Assembly: GCA_025765615.1 (NCBI GenBank)
Contig: JAIVFJ010000078.1
Coordinates: 1 to 64,000 of the forward strand
Length of the DNA stretch: 64,000 nucleotides
Direction: 5' to 3'
From: Zopfochytrium polystomum
Taxonomy: Eukaryota > Chytridiomycota > Chytridiomycetes > Chytridiales > Chytridiaceae
A program made the position numbers and the translations under genes. The notes beneath the pieces were generated by a model. That model was given only the letters and a program-made list of their open reading frames with translations. It did no database searches and was not told the origin of the DNA. This document shows, one piece after another, positions 20,804-34,246 of this stretch (position 1 is the first letter of the stretch; each line of letters opens with the position of its first letter).

Positions 20804-22153
20804 TCAGCCTCGACCGCCGCCAAACAGCGCCCTTACGTCCCCGTCGCCGTCGCCGTTGTTGTTGTTGTTGTTGTCGTTGTTGCTGTTGCTGCGGTGCTTG
20901 AGCAAGGCGTCCTGGTAGAGGCGGTACGCGCGCTGGAAGCGCGCGCGCCGAGAGTCCTCGGAGAACGACGACAACGGCTGCGACGACGAGGACAAAGTCG
21001 ACGGCTCTCTTGGCGTCGCGGCGGCCGAGGAATCGACAAGGGAGAGAAGGGCGGAGGGCTTGGGGAGGATCGCCGACGACGGCGACGTCGTGGACGTCGA
21101 CGACAGTGAGGTGGCGGCTACCGCCCCCGCCGCGACGCGGGACGTTGAGGCGGCGCGGGCGTGGCCGCGGCCGCGAGGAGGCGGTAGGGGCGGCGGGAGT
21201 GCCGTGCCGACGGGGGCGGCGCCGATGGCGGCGGCCGCGGCGGCGGGGTTGGGCGAGGCCGGAAGCGACACGCGCAAGAGGTCCGCCATGAGCGAGTCGA
21301 GCGACAGCTTCGAGTCGCTCGCGACGCGGCGCGGGGGAGCCGGCTGCGGAGGGGCGAGGTGCGCGCCGCCGCTGCCGCCGCCGTGCTGCTGGTGGTGCTG
21401 CTGCTGCTGCAGTCGGGCGGAAGAGGCGGCGGCGGCGGCCGAGGTCGAAGAGTAAGACGAGTAAGACGAGTACGATGAGGACGACGACGACAAGGAGGCG
21501 CTGCGTTGGAAAGCGGAAGAGGTCTGCCCATCGTTGTTGCCGCCGCCCGCTGGTTGTTGATGTTGCGGGTAAGGCGCGGTCGGAGACCGCCGCGGGGGCT
21601 GTGGCGGTGCCGGCGATGTGTACGCCCGTGGTCGGAAGGACGACGAAGGCGACGGACTGCGCCGCGGCAGCGGGGACGGCTGCGGCAACGGTGGCGGCGG
21701 AGTTGGCAGTGGGGATTTTAGGTTTGCTGCGGCGGCGAGGCCGTTGAAGTAGGCGTAGACGGTGCCGGGAGAGGTTCTGCCGGTGGTGGTGGTTCCCAGG
21801 AACCCAGCCGTTTGAGAGACGGCCGGGTGCGGCTGCGAGATGCGAAGACCCGCCGACGGCGACGAGTAATAGTACTGATTGTGAGATTGCTGCTGTTGCT
21901 GATGATGCTGGTGCAGGAGTTGGTTGCTGTTGCTGATGCTGCTGATGCTACCGATGCTGCTGTTGCTGTAGTTGTTGTTGCTGTTGTCGTTGGCGTATTG
22001 CAATTGGAAGTTGTGCTGCTGTGGGGGAGTGTGCAGAGGTGGTGTTGGTGATGGCCTATGGTGGTGGTGGTGAGGCAGCGCGTAGCGCGGGAGGGATATT
22101 GGCGACGACGACGACGAGGAGGTGGCAGAGAAGGTGGAGGAGGATGTTTGCAT
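20804..22153 (-). CDS. Pro/Ser/Gln-rich disordered protein, unknown function
   Basis: Start chosen at 22153 (MQTSSSTFSATSSSSSSPIS), because the frame upstream merely translates the (CT)n tract; about 449 residues without introns. Composition: N-terminal Ser/His/Gln/Asn runs, a Tyr/Ser patch, Pro-rich middle, then a more ordered-looking SDSKLSLDSLMADLLRVSLP and, near the C-terminus, FSEDSRRARFQRAYRLYQDA followed by an Asn/Asp run. The two latter segments are charged/hydrophobic mixes that could form helices and may be the functional parts. No known domain. It resembles in composition the protein at 10146-11747. Confidence 0.6.
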   Translation of the reverse strand: MQTSSSTFSATSSSSSSPISLPRYALPHHHHHRPSPTPPLHTPPQQHNFQLQYANDNSNNNYSNSSIGSISSISNSNQLLHQHHQQQQQSHNQYYYSSPSAGLRISQPHPAVSQTAGFLGTTTTGRTSPGTVYAYFNGLAAAANLKSPLPTPPPPLPQPSPLPRRSPSPSSSFRPRAYTSPAPPQPPRRSPTAPYPQHQQPAGGGNNDGQTSSAFQRSASLSSSSSSYSSYSSYSSTSAAAAASSARLQQQQHHQQHGGGSGGAHLAPPQPAPPRRVASDSKLSLDSLMADLLRVSLPASPNPAAAAAAIGAAPVGTALPPPLPPPRGRGHARAASTSRVAAGAVAATSLSSTSTTSPSSAILPKPSALLSLVDSSAAATPREPSTLSSSSQPLSSFSEDSRRARFQRAYRLYQDALLKHRSNSNNDNNNNNNGDGDGDVRALFGGGRG

Positions 22154-22235
22154 CTTGCTGGTTGGTTGGTTGCAGTGGAAGTTGCTGTTTGGTTGGAGTC
22201 GGTTTAGTACCAGGTGGTGGTGCGAAGTGAGAGAC

Positions 22236-22298
<63 letters not shown>

Positions 22299-22340
22299 GA
22301 GAGAGAGAGATAGAGAGAGGAGAGATGAGAGAGAGGGCGG
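22236..22340 (+). repeat. (GA)n microsatellite upstream of the disordered-protein gene
   Basis: About 100 bp of GA repeats, reading (CT)n on the sense strand of the gene that starts at 22153. Confidence 0.9.
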
Positions 22341-22946
22341 CAAGTTCTCGGATAAGAGAACAGGGACTGAGCGCATTTATGGGTGAGACAGAGATTGGGC
22401 GATGGGCGAGGGACAGACGGAAAGAGCGACGGACTGCGTTGAACCAACAGCGACCGAGAAAGAGAGAGAGGGAGACAGACAGAGACACAGAAAGAGAGAG
22501 AGAGGGAGAGTGCGTGCGTGTGTGCCTGTGTGCCCGCTGGCTGGCAATTGGCTAGGCCCACGACCAATCAAGCATGTGGCCTTCGCCGCGGAAGTTACAA
22601 TTTATTTTTTTTTCATCCAACCCAAACTCGGCGGGAGCTGTATTATTAGTGATGGATTCAGCCGACCAAATGGGAGGCAGACCCAGGGACAGACAGACAG
22701 ACAGTCAATAAAGTAGATGGCGGTTGAAACTTTAATGCAGTCACCAAAAAACCATGAGAAAAAACACCAAACCTCGATTGGAGGAAACCCATAAAGACAA
22801 ACACGACTTTCCAGATACGAAAAGCAGTTCTGAATTAAATTTTCAGTAAGAGAAACTTTCTCCCGCCTCCAACAAGCGGAAAATACGGAAAAAGGCTGAG
22901 CAATCTGCAAAACGAATTTTCCGGGATTCTCGGGTTAGGTTACGCT

Positions 22947-22987
<41 letters not shown>

Positions 22988-23547
22988 CTCTCTCGCTCTC
23001 TCGCTCTCTCTCTCTCTCCGTCTCTCTCCGTCTCTCTCCCTCTCCGGCAACAAACAAATTAGTAAGCGTTTCCTGGAATCCCATCGAGATTGTCAAGAAA
23101 GTTCTTTCTTTCCTCCGTCGCCTGTCCCTGATACTGAATCACGCACAAAATAACTGAAGGTCGGGACTAACCTCTGCCTGTCCGTGCCGGGCGTGCGTTG
23201 ACAATTAGAACAGCGTCCCACGCGTGGCTTAGAGCGCCGTCGTTCAAGAGACAACAGAATGGAACAAGAATGCTGCCGTCGCTGCAAATATCGCAGCGAC
23301 GCATAGTACAATCTGGGTTGGGTGAGTTATGCAAAATTCCGCCACCGCCAGGCAGAAGGCCACAGTCATGATGTGTGAATTTGAAAGTTGGACCAACACA
23401 GTAGTTCCTGGCAGCTTGACTCTATAAGTGGATTCAACCAGGAGATCTCTTAGCAGAGTTCTACCTATTAACTTTCGATCCACTAAGATAAAGCGAGAGT
23501 CTTCGCGCGTCGAGGCATAGAGAAATTTTGACAACAAGCGAAACCGC

Positions 23548-23591
<44 letters not shown>

Positions 23592-23989
23592 ACGTTCATT
23601 CGTTATTAAGTTTTCTCTACACTTATGCAGAATTGAAGTCTGCGAACAGCCTGAGTTCTGCAGTTTCAATTGAATTTTCTGCCAACTCTGGAAGGTGTAT
23701 TTCTCCAAGTCACCCTTGAAAACCGTTGCGCAACCGCCATTTTTATTTTTTTTCATTTTTTCACAACACATAAAGAAGAAGGGGAAAATGAAACTGGAAT
23801 AAAACAACGGCCCGCACCGCTGCCTTCATCAAAAGAGAATGACATTTTGGCCCTCGGCAGAGTAGCTCGATCCAACAGCACTTAGAAAACAGTTCGCAGT
23901 CACACACGGTCAGACGCCGGCCCCCCCTACGCGCTTGAATACCGCGGGTTGACGGCCGTCGCGTAGTAAACGATGATGTTTGTCATAAA
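22341..23989. other. Gene-free spacer with long CT and A tracts
   Basis: Includes GA clusters at 22455-22510, a CT tract at about 22950-23044 and an A homopolymer of about 41 nt at 23549-23589. A minus-strand frame (23244-23807) crosses the poly-T. Its C-terminal third (IMTVAFCLAVAEFCITHPTQ, then VLCVAAIFAATAAFLF) looks hydrophobic but has no supported start, so it is not annotated as a gene. Confidence 0.45.
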
Positions 23990-25100
23990 TCCTCTGGGCA
24001 TTCAGAATTAGCGGAGATGTTGGTTGCCTCTCGCAATTTGATGAGTGCCACTATGGCGCATTCCTCGTCAATGAAAACGACCCGCGCGAAACTGTGTTAT
24101 CTCTTTGACCGATCCTTCCGCGCCGAGGAAGGCCTTGGAGTTCGTCGATGCCGACGACCGGTCGCCGCAGTCGCACCGACAGCGCGACGGTGGGGATGGT
24201 TGGTGGGCTCAAATAGCTTTGGGCCGCCGAAGTTGGCCTGAAGAGTGGTGAATCGACGCAGACCACGATAAGAAAGAATAAGATCACATCCAACCGTAGA
24301 AATCCACACGCTCCTTCACTGCTTCTCAGTTGCTACAGCAGACTTACCGGGCAAGTGCCTGGCTCGCAACCTCAGCGTCATCAAACTCCACTAGGACCCC
24401 AGAGTTCGACTGGGAGTTGACCCGCCGGAACCCTGGAAATTTCGCAAAGAATTGCAAGATCGCAGCTTTGCTTCCGACGTTGCCCAAGGCGGTGGGGTTC
24501 TTCCAAGCCCTTCGCGAACCCATTGAACGCCTTGCAGAGGTGGTCAGAACCTGGGATTCCGCTTATAGTAAGTTGGTGGTGACCGTGCCCGGTTTGTTGT
24601 TGGTAGGGACGGGACCGCAAGGGCAGGGCGGCTGCCAGAATTGAACGGATATGTTTGTGCTTGCGATGATGTACTCCAGGGCAATCCACGCAGTTAGTCC
24701 GTCGATGAATTCCGCCCATTGGTGGATGAATTGTATCCTTTAAACCCAACGTAGGCTGAAAGCAAGCGTTCCATCTTGTAGTTGCGGTGAGTATGTATGT
24801 ATATGGTGTTGAGGCTTGGTAATTTTTTTTTTCGGGGGGGGAGGGGAATGGTATGTGAGTGTGGTTTGTCACGGAACGGACAGCTATTTCAAAGTTCGAT
24901 CAGCAGAGCCCCACAACATACTTTCCCCAGCAAACTTTCGCGCACAGGGGATCAGCCCTCGTTTGTCCAGCACCAACAGTTCCAGGGCGGGGAATAAGTG
25001 GCGGAGGTCGTAGGCGACTGCCTCGACTTCTTCGTGGTCCGCAAGCTGGAGCAGGACGTGGGCTCGCGGCATGTTTCGGGGGAAAAAAAATCTTAGAGAG
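23990..25100 (-). pseudogene. RRM-protein gene fragment (copy B)
   Basis: In minus-strand order: a segment at about 25070-24885 (MPRAHVLLQLADHEEVEAVA, then YDLRHLFPALELLVLDKRG); a segment at 24530-24345 with AWKNPTALGNVGSKAAILQF and VLVEFDDAEVASQALAR, ending at a GTAAGT donor; and a segment at 24180-24000 with KAFLGAEGSVKEITQF, then VVFIDEECAIVALIKLREAT. These are RRM-type blocks. The middle block is a continuous frame, but the last one breaks between EITQF and VVFIDEE. It is the inverted, better-preserved paralogue of 650-1260. It could be the remnant of one multi-exon gene; I cannot join it into an intact model. Confidence 0.5.
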
Positions 25101-25687
25101 CGAGGCCACCGAGGAGCGAAGAAGGTGGACGACATCAGGATCTTGCGTAGGGAGGGCGGTGTGGGCGCGCTCGCCAAGCTGATCATGCACAAAAGCGGTC
25201 GGCGGAAGAGGGCAGGCGAACATTGGAAGGGAGGTGGCTGTAGGCGTTTTCTCTGTTCGTGAAGTGAGCCAAAGGTTTGTCGGGATATAATGAAGTTTGA
25301 GTCGCGCGCTGCTCTTCTATCTTTCTGACAAGGAAGGACTCCTAAATCTTGGGCGCGCAAAACTAAAGGAGCTTCCCACGGCGGCGCGCGAGAAAAATTA
25401 TTTTTCTGGTGCGCCCCGCTTCTCGAAAGAAATATCGAATAGTTAATATCAAGAAACATAAAAAATAAATACAGATGTACAAAGGAGAATGAAGTATGCG
25501 AGAAAGAAAAAAAAAAAATTGCCCAGGCAGCTTTTGTTTTTTATGCAATGCGTCGGTGTTTGGGCAGTGTCTTTCCAACCCCCATTTGGCGGCGATTGTT
25601 ATGAGTGATTTTTTTATTTTGTTAGTGGAGGCCGCCAATGTGTGCGCGGGAAAGACAAGCAGCTCAACCCGAGACAACGGGGAATTT

Positions 25688-25695
25688 TATAAATA
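25688..25695 (+). promoter_or_regulatory. TATA-like element
   Basis: TATAAATA, about 130 bp upstream of the ATG at 25819 and just before a CT tract. Confidence 0.45.
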
Positions 25696-25740
25696 ATCCC
25701 GCGCATATCGTCTCGACTCTCCTCTAATCCTTTCGCCCTC

Positions 25741-25741
25741 C

Positions 25742-25780
<39 letters not shown>

Positions 25781-25803
25781 CTTCTCTCTCCTTCTCTCTC
25801 CTC
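25741..25803 (+). repeat. (CT)n tract before the membrane-protein start
   Basis: About 60 bp of CTCTCT with some interruptions, ending 15 nt before the start codon at 25819. Confidence 0.85.
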
Positions 25804-25818
25804 CCTCCCACCGACAAC

Positions 25819-26609
25819 ATGGCCCCTGTCGCCGCGGCTTCTGCGCACTTCGACACCAAGCGCCTGCTGCACGCTCTCGCAAGGCGATCGATCGACGACG
25901 CCTCCGACGTTCTCGGCGTCGCCAAAACCTGTGAGTACCTCGCTAGTACTGCGTGTGCGCGCGCTCCAGCTCCTCCGCCCGGCAATCAACTTCACTCACC
26001 CGAATCCGGATCTTCTTTCTTATCACTCATTCCAACTGCAAAGCATCCTCTTCCAGCAACTGCTCGAATTGCCGCGGCACGAGTCTGTCCACCGGCGCCA
26101 TCATCGCCATCGTAGTCGTCGGATGCGTCGTCCTGCTCGTCGTCCTCATCGTCTACAGCCGGAGACAGCAACTCTTTGGTGGCGGGGGCAGCAGCAGCAC
26201 CGCCGCCGGCAGCGTCAACCCCAATCCCACCCAAAGCACGGTCTACCCGCTCGGCGCCGTCACCGACAAGCCAGTCGCGTATCCGACCGCCGCAGACCCT
26301 TACAACACCACCACCGTGCCCCAGACCTACGCCACCGCCGCCGCGTACGACCCGAAGCTACTCGACCAGATGCAGCAACCCGCCTACGCCCCGCAGCAGC
26401 AGGAGCAGCAGGCCTACGCCCAGCCAGGGGTCTACCAGCCGCAGTACCAGCCGCAGCAGACGTACGCGCCGCCACCCCAGCCGCCCGCGGGATACTACGC
26501 GCCTCCCGCCGCCCCCGCCCCCGCTGCGTCCTATGGTTCGCCTTACCTGCCGCCGCCCCAGCAGCAGCAGCAGGCGTACCGCGCCCCTACTGAGGCTCCC
26601 AAATTCTGA
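25819..26609 (+). CDS. Single-pass membrane protein with Pro/Gln/Tyr-rich tail
   Basis: Two exons: 25819-25930 (donor GTGAGT) and 26044-26609 (acceptor AAAG), in phase, giving 225 residues. The N-terminal 45 residues are soluble-looking (HFDTKRLLHALARRSIDDAS) followed by SSSSNCSNCRGTS. Then comes one strong transmembrane helix (GAIIAIVVVGCVVLLVVLIV), a basic stop-transfer YSRRQQ, and a cytoplasmic tail rich in Tyr, Pro, Gln and Ala with repeated PQ/QQ and YAPP/YYAPP motifs. Such tails often bind WW or SH3 modules, but no specific family is recognised. A TATA-like box and a CT tract lie directly upstream. Confidence 0.7.
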
Positions 26610-27494
26610 GCGCAACTCACTTCCCTCTCCAATCCGTTCCAGATTCCGTAAACCCCCCTGCTCTCCCAAATCCATTACCGATACTCTTTAAAAATCTTTG
26701 CCCCGGGACCCAACCCCATAATCTCTTGTTTTCCTCTTCCTTTTTTTTTTTTTTTTTTTTTTTTTCCCTTTGATGCTTGGCTCCTCTTCTGTAGAAAGAC
26801 ACAAGGACCCTCACACTTCCAAACCGCACCTCCCTCTCAGTCGCCACTTCTCAAAACATCTACCCCAATCCCTTTTTGTATTATTGACAGCAGTACTATT
26901 CAAGGGAAGCCGCCTTACCTCTTTCAAAAGAATAGGAGAGTGAAAAAAATAAAGGCTGAAGGGCGGTGGGTTACTCATAAGTACAAAAAGAAGCACAGAA
27001 GCAGCGGCCACCCAGTCGTCGGATGACTTTCCACAAATGAATAAAATTCTGGGCTGTGGACGGGGGAGGGAGGAGCAACGCACCTTCAAAAAAAACAAGG
27101 AGGGAAAGACAGACGGAGAGACAGGGCAGCGAATGAGGTATTTATACAAGAACGCACGAACAATTCGTGTACTTCGCGAGTGAGTCCAGACGGAGCAAAG
27201 AGCGTGCATGAACCTCGTATGGACGCGTATTCAGGTATCCAGAGTCTGTATGAGCTTTGCGAGAACGATGCGCACGGTTGTCATCCAAAGAGTGGTGCTC
27301 GTACCAGACTTATAAAAATTTGTTTGCTGGGGGTTTTTAGTGGCGAAATTCCTGATGTCTCGGATCAAGGATGGGTAAAAACGCACTCACAAGTTTGACA
27401 TTTTCTCTTTCATCTCTGGTGGCTCACCCAAATTTTCACTCCCATGCCAAAGAGTGTAACCAGCTAAAACTTTGGAATGTGCTGGGAATCATAC
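26610..27494. other. Spacer, gene-free
   Basis: Contains a T run of about 26 nt at 26740-26765 and no coding signal. Open frames on the minus strand are short and unrelated to known families. Confidence 0.5.
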
Positions 27495-27800
27495 TGTCAG
27501 GAACAGGGCAGGACAGGAAAAGGCAGACAAGGAACTGAGGGGAGTGATGATTGTATTGGAAACAATAATTCACTTGAGGGTTGGGACGTCCCCCATCCCC
27601 CTTTTATACCTTTTGAGAGTCTTCCTTGTCAAGACTCAAAGAAAGTTCCAGAAAGAGCAATTAGTAATACAATGATACCAATGATACCAATGACAACAAG
27701 ACAACTCAGGAAAGCAAAGAAGGTTCCAGAAGGTTCCACAAGGTTCCATGAAGGAATGTTCTGGAAGGTTCCAGAGGTTTCCAGAGGGTGATTCATAACA
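27495..27800 (-). repeat. Solo LTR of the chromovirus family
   Basis: 306 bp, TGT...ACA, differing from the full-length element's LTR at scattered positions and by a small deletion. TATA, HSE trimer and distal HSE array are all conserved. Flanks CATAC and AGTAA show no target duplication, so it is older or rearranged. Confidence 0.9.
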
Positions 27801-28041
27801 AGTAAGTCAGGATCTCTGCCAAGCTCCTGTAATCATTACTATCAAATTGCAAGAGTGAAGCACACTGATGTGGTCTAACCAGATTGGGGATTGAAACCAC
27901 CTCTAAGCACTTGTGCAGTGTCAGAGATTTGGAAAAGTAGATAACACTGGGACCAGCCCTTATGCCATCTTAACTCATCTTTACTCTTGATGACAGGTCA
28001 GAGGATCTTAAAAGGTGTAGGTAATGTGTGCAAACTCCAAC

Positions 28042-28085
28042 AGTTCCATGAAGGAATGTTCTAGAAGGTTCCAGAGGTTTCCAGA
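28042..28085 (-). repeat. LTR fragment (HSE part)
   Basis: About 44 bp matching the distal HSE part of the chromovirus LTR (GTTCCATGAAGGAATGTTCT onwards), 240 bp after the solo LTR. The rest of the LTR is absent. Confidence 0.75.
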
Positions 28086-29561
28086 CACATACGAGCCAAT
28101 GACCTGGTTTTACAAGTTGCGGCGCACTTCACCGAGGTGGAATATAGACTTTTTTCAGCAGTTTGCAGAACAGTCGGCAGCGCTTTAGACCAGTGGCCAC
28201 AAAATGAAGCTTTACCAAAAAAATTTTGTGGATGCGCCAACAATTTCGCAAACAGTTAAACAGATATACTATGTTTTTATTTGTAACTACGCCCTGTTTA
28301 CAAGACTAAACTTTTAGCCTGACAAAGACGATGACTAAACATGATGAGAAAATTCCACAACATTTCATGATAAGGGCCCAGTATATTTCAGGCCAAATAG
28401 CGTCAAATACAACAGTCATTCGGAAGAAAAAAAAATTTTAAAAGAGAAATTGGGTGAATAAGATCTTTGTTTCAAATCTAGCTATTGCTTCTAGCAGCAT
28501 GTGTCAGGGGCAATCACAGCTAAAACTCTGCAGTTTGACTCTACACATTGTGACAGAGACCTAACAGAGGTGTGTCAGCAGCGCTTGCTGGAGTATAAGG
28601 AACGCAGCAACTGTCCTAATGTCTTTCATCGTTTTCACCCGCTCTGCAAGCAGTCAAGCGTCTTTCCATCTCCTGGCAAGCACGCCTGGGGTCATTTCTT
28701 GACACTCTCCAGTCTCGTGTTCACGTGGGGTCTGGACTCTGCAGTATGGCCACAGGTTCTCTCCACGCCCGGGGGCGCTCCTTTTACTTAGAAGCAAGAC
28801 AAATCTGCGTAAGCGTTGGTCCATAATTATTTTTTTTCTTCCCTCTTCCCCAGGAGAAGGTGTTGGTGTACAGCAACAGCGCCAGGCCTGAGGTAAAGCA
28901 ATTCGGTCGGAGTGTTACTGGGCCTACTAGAATTGCGGGCTTGCAACTTTGGACACCATGGGACAGCCTGTGCATCAGGTAGCGTTACAGTGGTACTGGT
29001 TTACGTCTGTGACTGGAGGTCACATGGCAGTCATGTGACTTGTGGGAGTCGAGTAGCACAGGAAACAAAAAAAAAAAAAAACCACCACATTTCTCAAATC
29101 CCAAATATCGAAGGCACAGGCAAGCACCAACAGAAGGTCAAAATATTGGAATATGACAAATCTTGAAGTTTGCAATTTGCACCGCAAATGTGAAAACAAA
29201 GATACATTATTCAGTACTTGCTGAAGATACTGATTTGGGCAAGAGCTATCTGCCTCAGCCCATTGTTTTCTTATCCCGCCAACCATACAGTTCGAATGGC
29301 TCCTGAGTCACTGATTGCAAATTTCAAAAAGCCACAGAGTTCTCTGCACAGGATACAGAGGAAGAACTCTGCCCTTTGAACAGACTGTTGAACTATGTTT
29401 TGAAATCTGGCCACTCAAAATTCTTTTAAAAGAATCGAGTGTTATTTTGGGGGGACGTCAGCGATCGTTGGAACCAATTAGAGCAAGACACGTGTTGGTG
29501 CTAAATGCGGAGAAATGCGAGGTTTCTTTCCCACATTCGGCCAGTTGCTTCTCCCCTTCCC
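28086..29561. other. Gene-free AT-richer spacer
   Basis: No coding region supported. Base composition is visibly less GC-rich than in gene regions, as in other repeat-derived parts of the window. It is likely old transposon-derived DNA, but no family is recognised. Confidence 0.4.
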
Positions 29562-29640
29562 TCTCTCTCTCTCTGTCTCGTTCTCTCTCTCTTACTCTGT
29601 CTCGCTCTCTCTCTCTCTCTTTCCCTCTCTCGCTGTCTCG
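29562..29640 (+). repeat. (CT)n tract upstream of the GNAT gene
   Basis: Interrupted CT repeats (CTCTCTCTGTCTCGTTCTC and so on), about 110 bp before the start at 29749, on the sense strand. Confidence 0.8.
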
Positions 29641-29748
29641 GTCTGTCTGACGCTAGCCCCGCTTAAAAAGACAAAAAAGAAGGCGAAAAAAAACACCCAA
29701 CCAACTCAAACTAGGACAAACAATAAAACGAAAGCACCCCTTGGCACA

Positions 29749-30673
29749 ATGGCAGCCGCCCCAACCGCCGCAGCTCCAGAGATCGAAGGATCCCCTTCCG
29801 CTTCCACCACCACCACCACCACCACCACCGCCGCCGCCGCCGCCGGCCCCGCCTTCCAGCAACAACAACACCACCACCACCACGACCACCACGGCTCCCT
29901 CCGGCGCACGCGGCACCTCGTGGAAATCGCGGCGCCGGCGTCGGCGGCGGACGTGGCGCTGCTGCGGGCGCTGCGGCGCCAGTGCGGGTGGGACGAGGAG
30001 CGGGTGGGCGAGTGGGTGGAGGAGGCCGGGCGCGGGGCGCGGCGGTTGTTTTTTGTTGTCGCGGGCGGGGACGGCGGGGTGAAGGAAGGAGGGGAGGACG
30101 GCGGCGGCGGGGAGACGCGGGACGGGGAAGAGGTTGTCGGTTAGTAATATTTTTGTGTTTCTTTTTCTTTTCTTTTTCTTTTCTTTTTTTTTGGGTTTTT
30201 TTTTTTTTGGTTTTTTTAAAGAGTTCTCACTATTTTTCCCGTTCTCACGCTCACACTCACACACACTCTGACATACTGACAAAGGCATGATCTCGCTGCT
30301 CGTCGACAGCCCGGCCGAGCCGCACATTGCGTGCGCGGCGACGCGCACGGCGTGCATCACGTCGCTGTACATCCGGGACGCGTTCCAGCGGCGCGGGCTG
30401 GGCGGCGCGGCGTTTGCCGAGCTGGAGCGGCTCGTGGCGGCGGAGGGCGCAACGCCGACGACGCCGACGACGACGACGACCACCACCACCTCCACAACAA
30501 CAACAAAACCGCCAACACCAATAAAGACGACGACGCTGACACTGTACACGGTGACGTGGAACGCGTGCATCTACGAGCGGCGCGGGTACGTCGAGTTCCG
30601 TCGCGACCGGCGATTCGAGGGCGAGCTCAAAGGGGATAGGGCCGTCGCCGTGTACCTTCGGAAGGAGGTCTGA
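29749..30673 (+). CDS. GNAT-family N-acetyltransferase
   Basis: Two exons, 29749-30139 (donor GTTAGT) and 30285-30673 (acceptor ACAAAG), in phase, 259 residues. GNAT enzymes transfer acetyl from acetyl-CoA to amines. The N-terminus is low complexity (T8, A5, H5 runs), then RRTRHLVEIAAPASAADVAL and ALRRQCGWDEERVGEWVEE. Exon 2 has the diagnostic part: CITSLYIRDAFQRRGLGGAA (beta4 plus the R/Q-x-x-G-x-G/A pyrophosphate loop, here RRGLGG), a long alpha3, then a Thr-rich insertion and LYTVTWNACIYERRGYVEFR (the C-terminal N-x-x-x-x-Y-E-R-x-G-F/Y signature). The poly-Thr insertion between alpha3 and beta5 is unusual. Substrate unknown. Confidence 0.8.
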
Positions 30674-31073
30674 AATTTATTGGGGGTTGGTGCGAGGTTT
30701 CTATTTTACCTTAATTTGGACGAAGTAATGTGTGTGTTTTTTTTTTTTTGTTTTTTTTTTCTTTCCTCTTACATAAAAAAAAAGTAGTTGAAAAAAACGA
30801 AAACAAAAATGGAAACAAAACATAGCGGGTATCTACACCCCTTTTGTGAAAGGAAACGAAGCAGGGGGAGTTTGCGTGTCATAGCATCAAACAGTCCCTT
30901 ACTCTTCCCCCCCTTCGCACTTGCCCGCACTGAGGCCCGGCACCGTAACCTCATTCCCACCCCTTTCCCCCTTACTTGACCCGATTTCATAAAAAATTCA
31001 AACACGAAAAAAAAAAAACAGAAATAGAAAAAAGATCTCAGGCAGCCCCCCCAACACTATTCAACAGAGAACT
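30674..31073. other. Spacer between convergent genes
   Basis: 3' flanks of the GNAT gene (+) and Rab11 gene (-). T and A homopolymers at 30739-30760 and 31008-31019. No gene. Confidence 0.5.
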
Positions 31074-33342
<2,269 letters not shown>

Positions 33343-33854
33343 GGAGGAGGTGGAGGAGGAGATCGAACTAAGGAGGAGGAGACAGGAAAATCTGAGCCGA
33401 AGAGAGAAAGAGAGAGATAGACAGAGAGAGAGAGAGAGAGACACGTTTCGAATAGGGAAGAGCTAGGACGGAGACAGAGACAGAGAGACCGATTGCCCAA
33501 CAATGCACACCTGCAAACGCACAACGCACCCAAAATCAAGAAAGAGAGTAATCGCATTCGAGAAGAGACAGAGAGAGAGTCAAAAGCGCAGCAAGATGAC
33601 CAAACTGCAAGGGTGGCTTGGGCCTGCCCCAAATACATTTGTCGGCAGCGAGGACTGTAAAAAATTCTATCTGTCAAACAATGATTTCTTGGGGTGGGTT
33701 TCCCTAAAAAAAAGAAAAAAAAACAACCCAAGCCATTTCCCTCCCAGCCCAAAAAAAAAAAAAAAATACGCGTTTCACGAAAAAAAAAAGTGCAGAAAAA
33801 CAAAGAGAACAAATTATAAGAAAGCGTCGTTTTTCGTTGAAGTAGAGTAGTGAG

Positions 33855-33889
<35 letters not shown>

Positions 33890-34246
33890 CGGAGACGTGG
33901 CCGCACGAGCTCGCGCCAGGTTTACAGGGAATCTTTGAAAGATAAGGGGGGGAAGCAATCAAAAGGAAACGGAAACGGAATAACGGACGCGAGTACAGTA
34001 TTTGGAAAAGGAAAAGAAACAAACAGAACAAAAAAATATCAGTTTCTGACAAAAAAGTACGGCCTTCTCCAACGCCCCGGCGTACAAAAATACTCTATCA
34101 TGCCGGTAAAACAGGCCGCAAGCAGGTTCACGTACCAACTTCTCCCCTCGAACCGTCCATTTGTCTTTGACTTGGAGAGAGAAAGGTGGAGAGAAGAAAA
34201 AGAAAAAAAGGAAACAGTAACCCCTCGCGCCCCCGTTGAATTATTT
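33343..34246. other. Spacer with GA tract and 34-nt G homopolymer
   Basis: GA-rich stretch 33397-33490 (CT in sense for the Rab11 gene), A runs at 33755-33768 and 33781-33790, and an uninterrupted G34 at 33856-33889. No gene supported. Confidence 0.6.

Noticed and set aside
23244..23807. Minus-strand frame with hydrophobic C-terminus
   Set aside because: It crosses a poly-T run (F14) and has no supported start, splice sites or recognised family.
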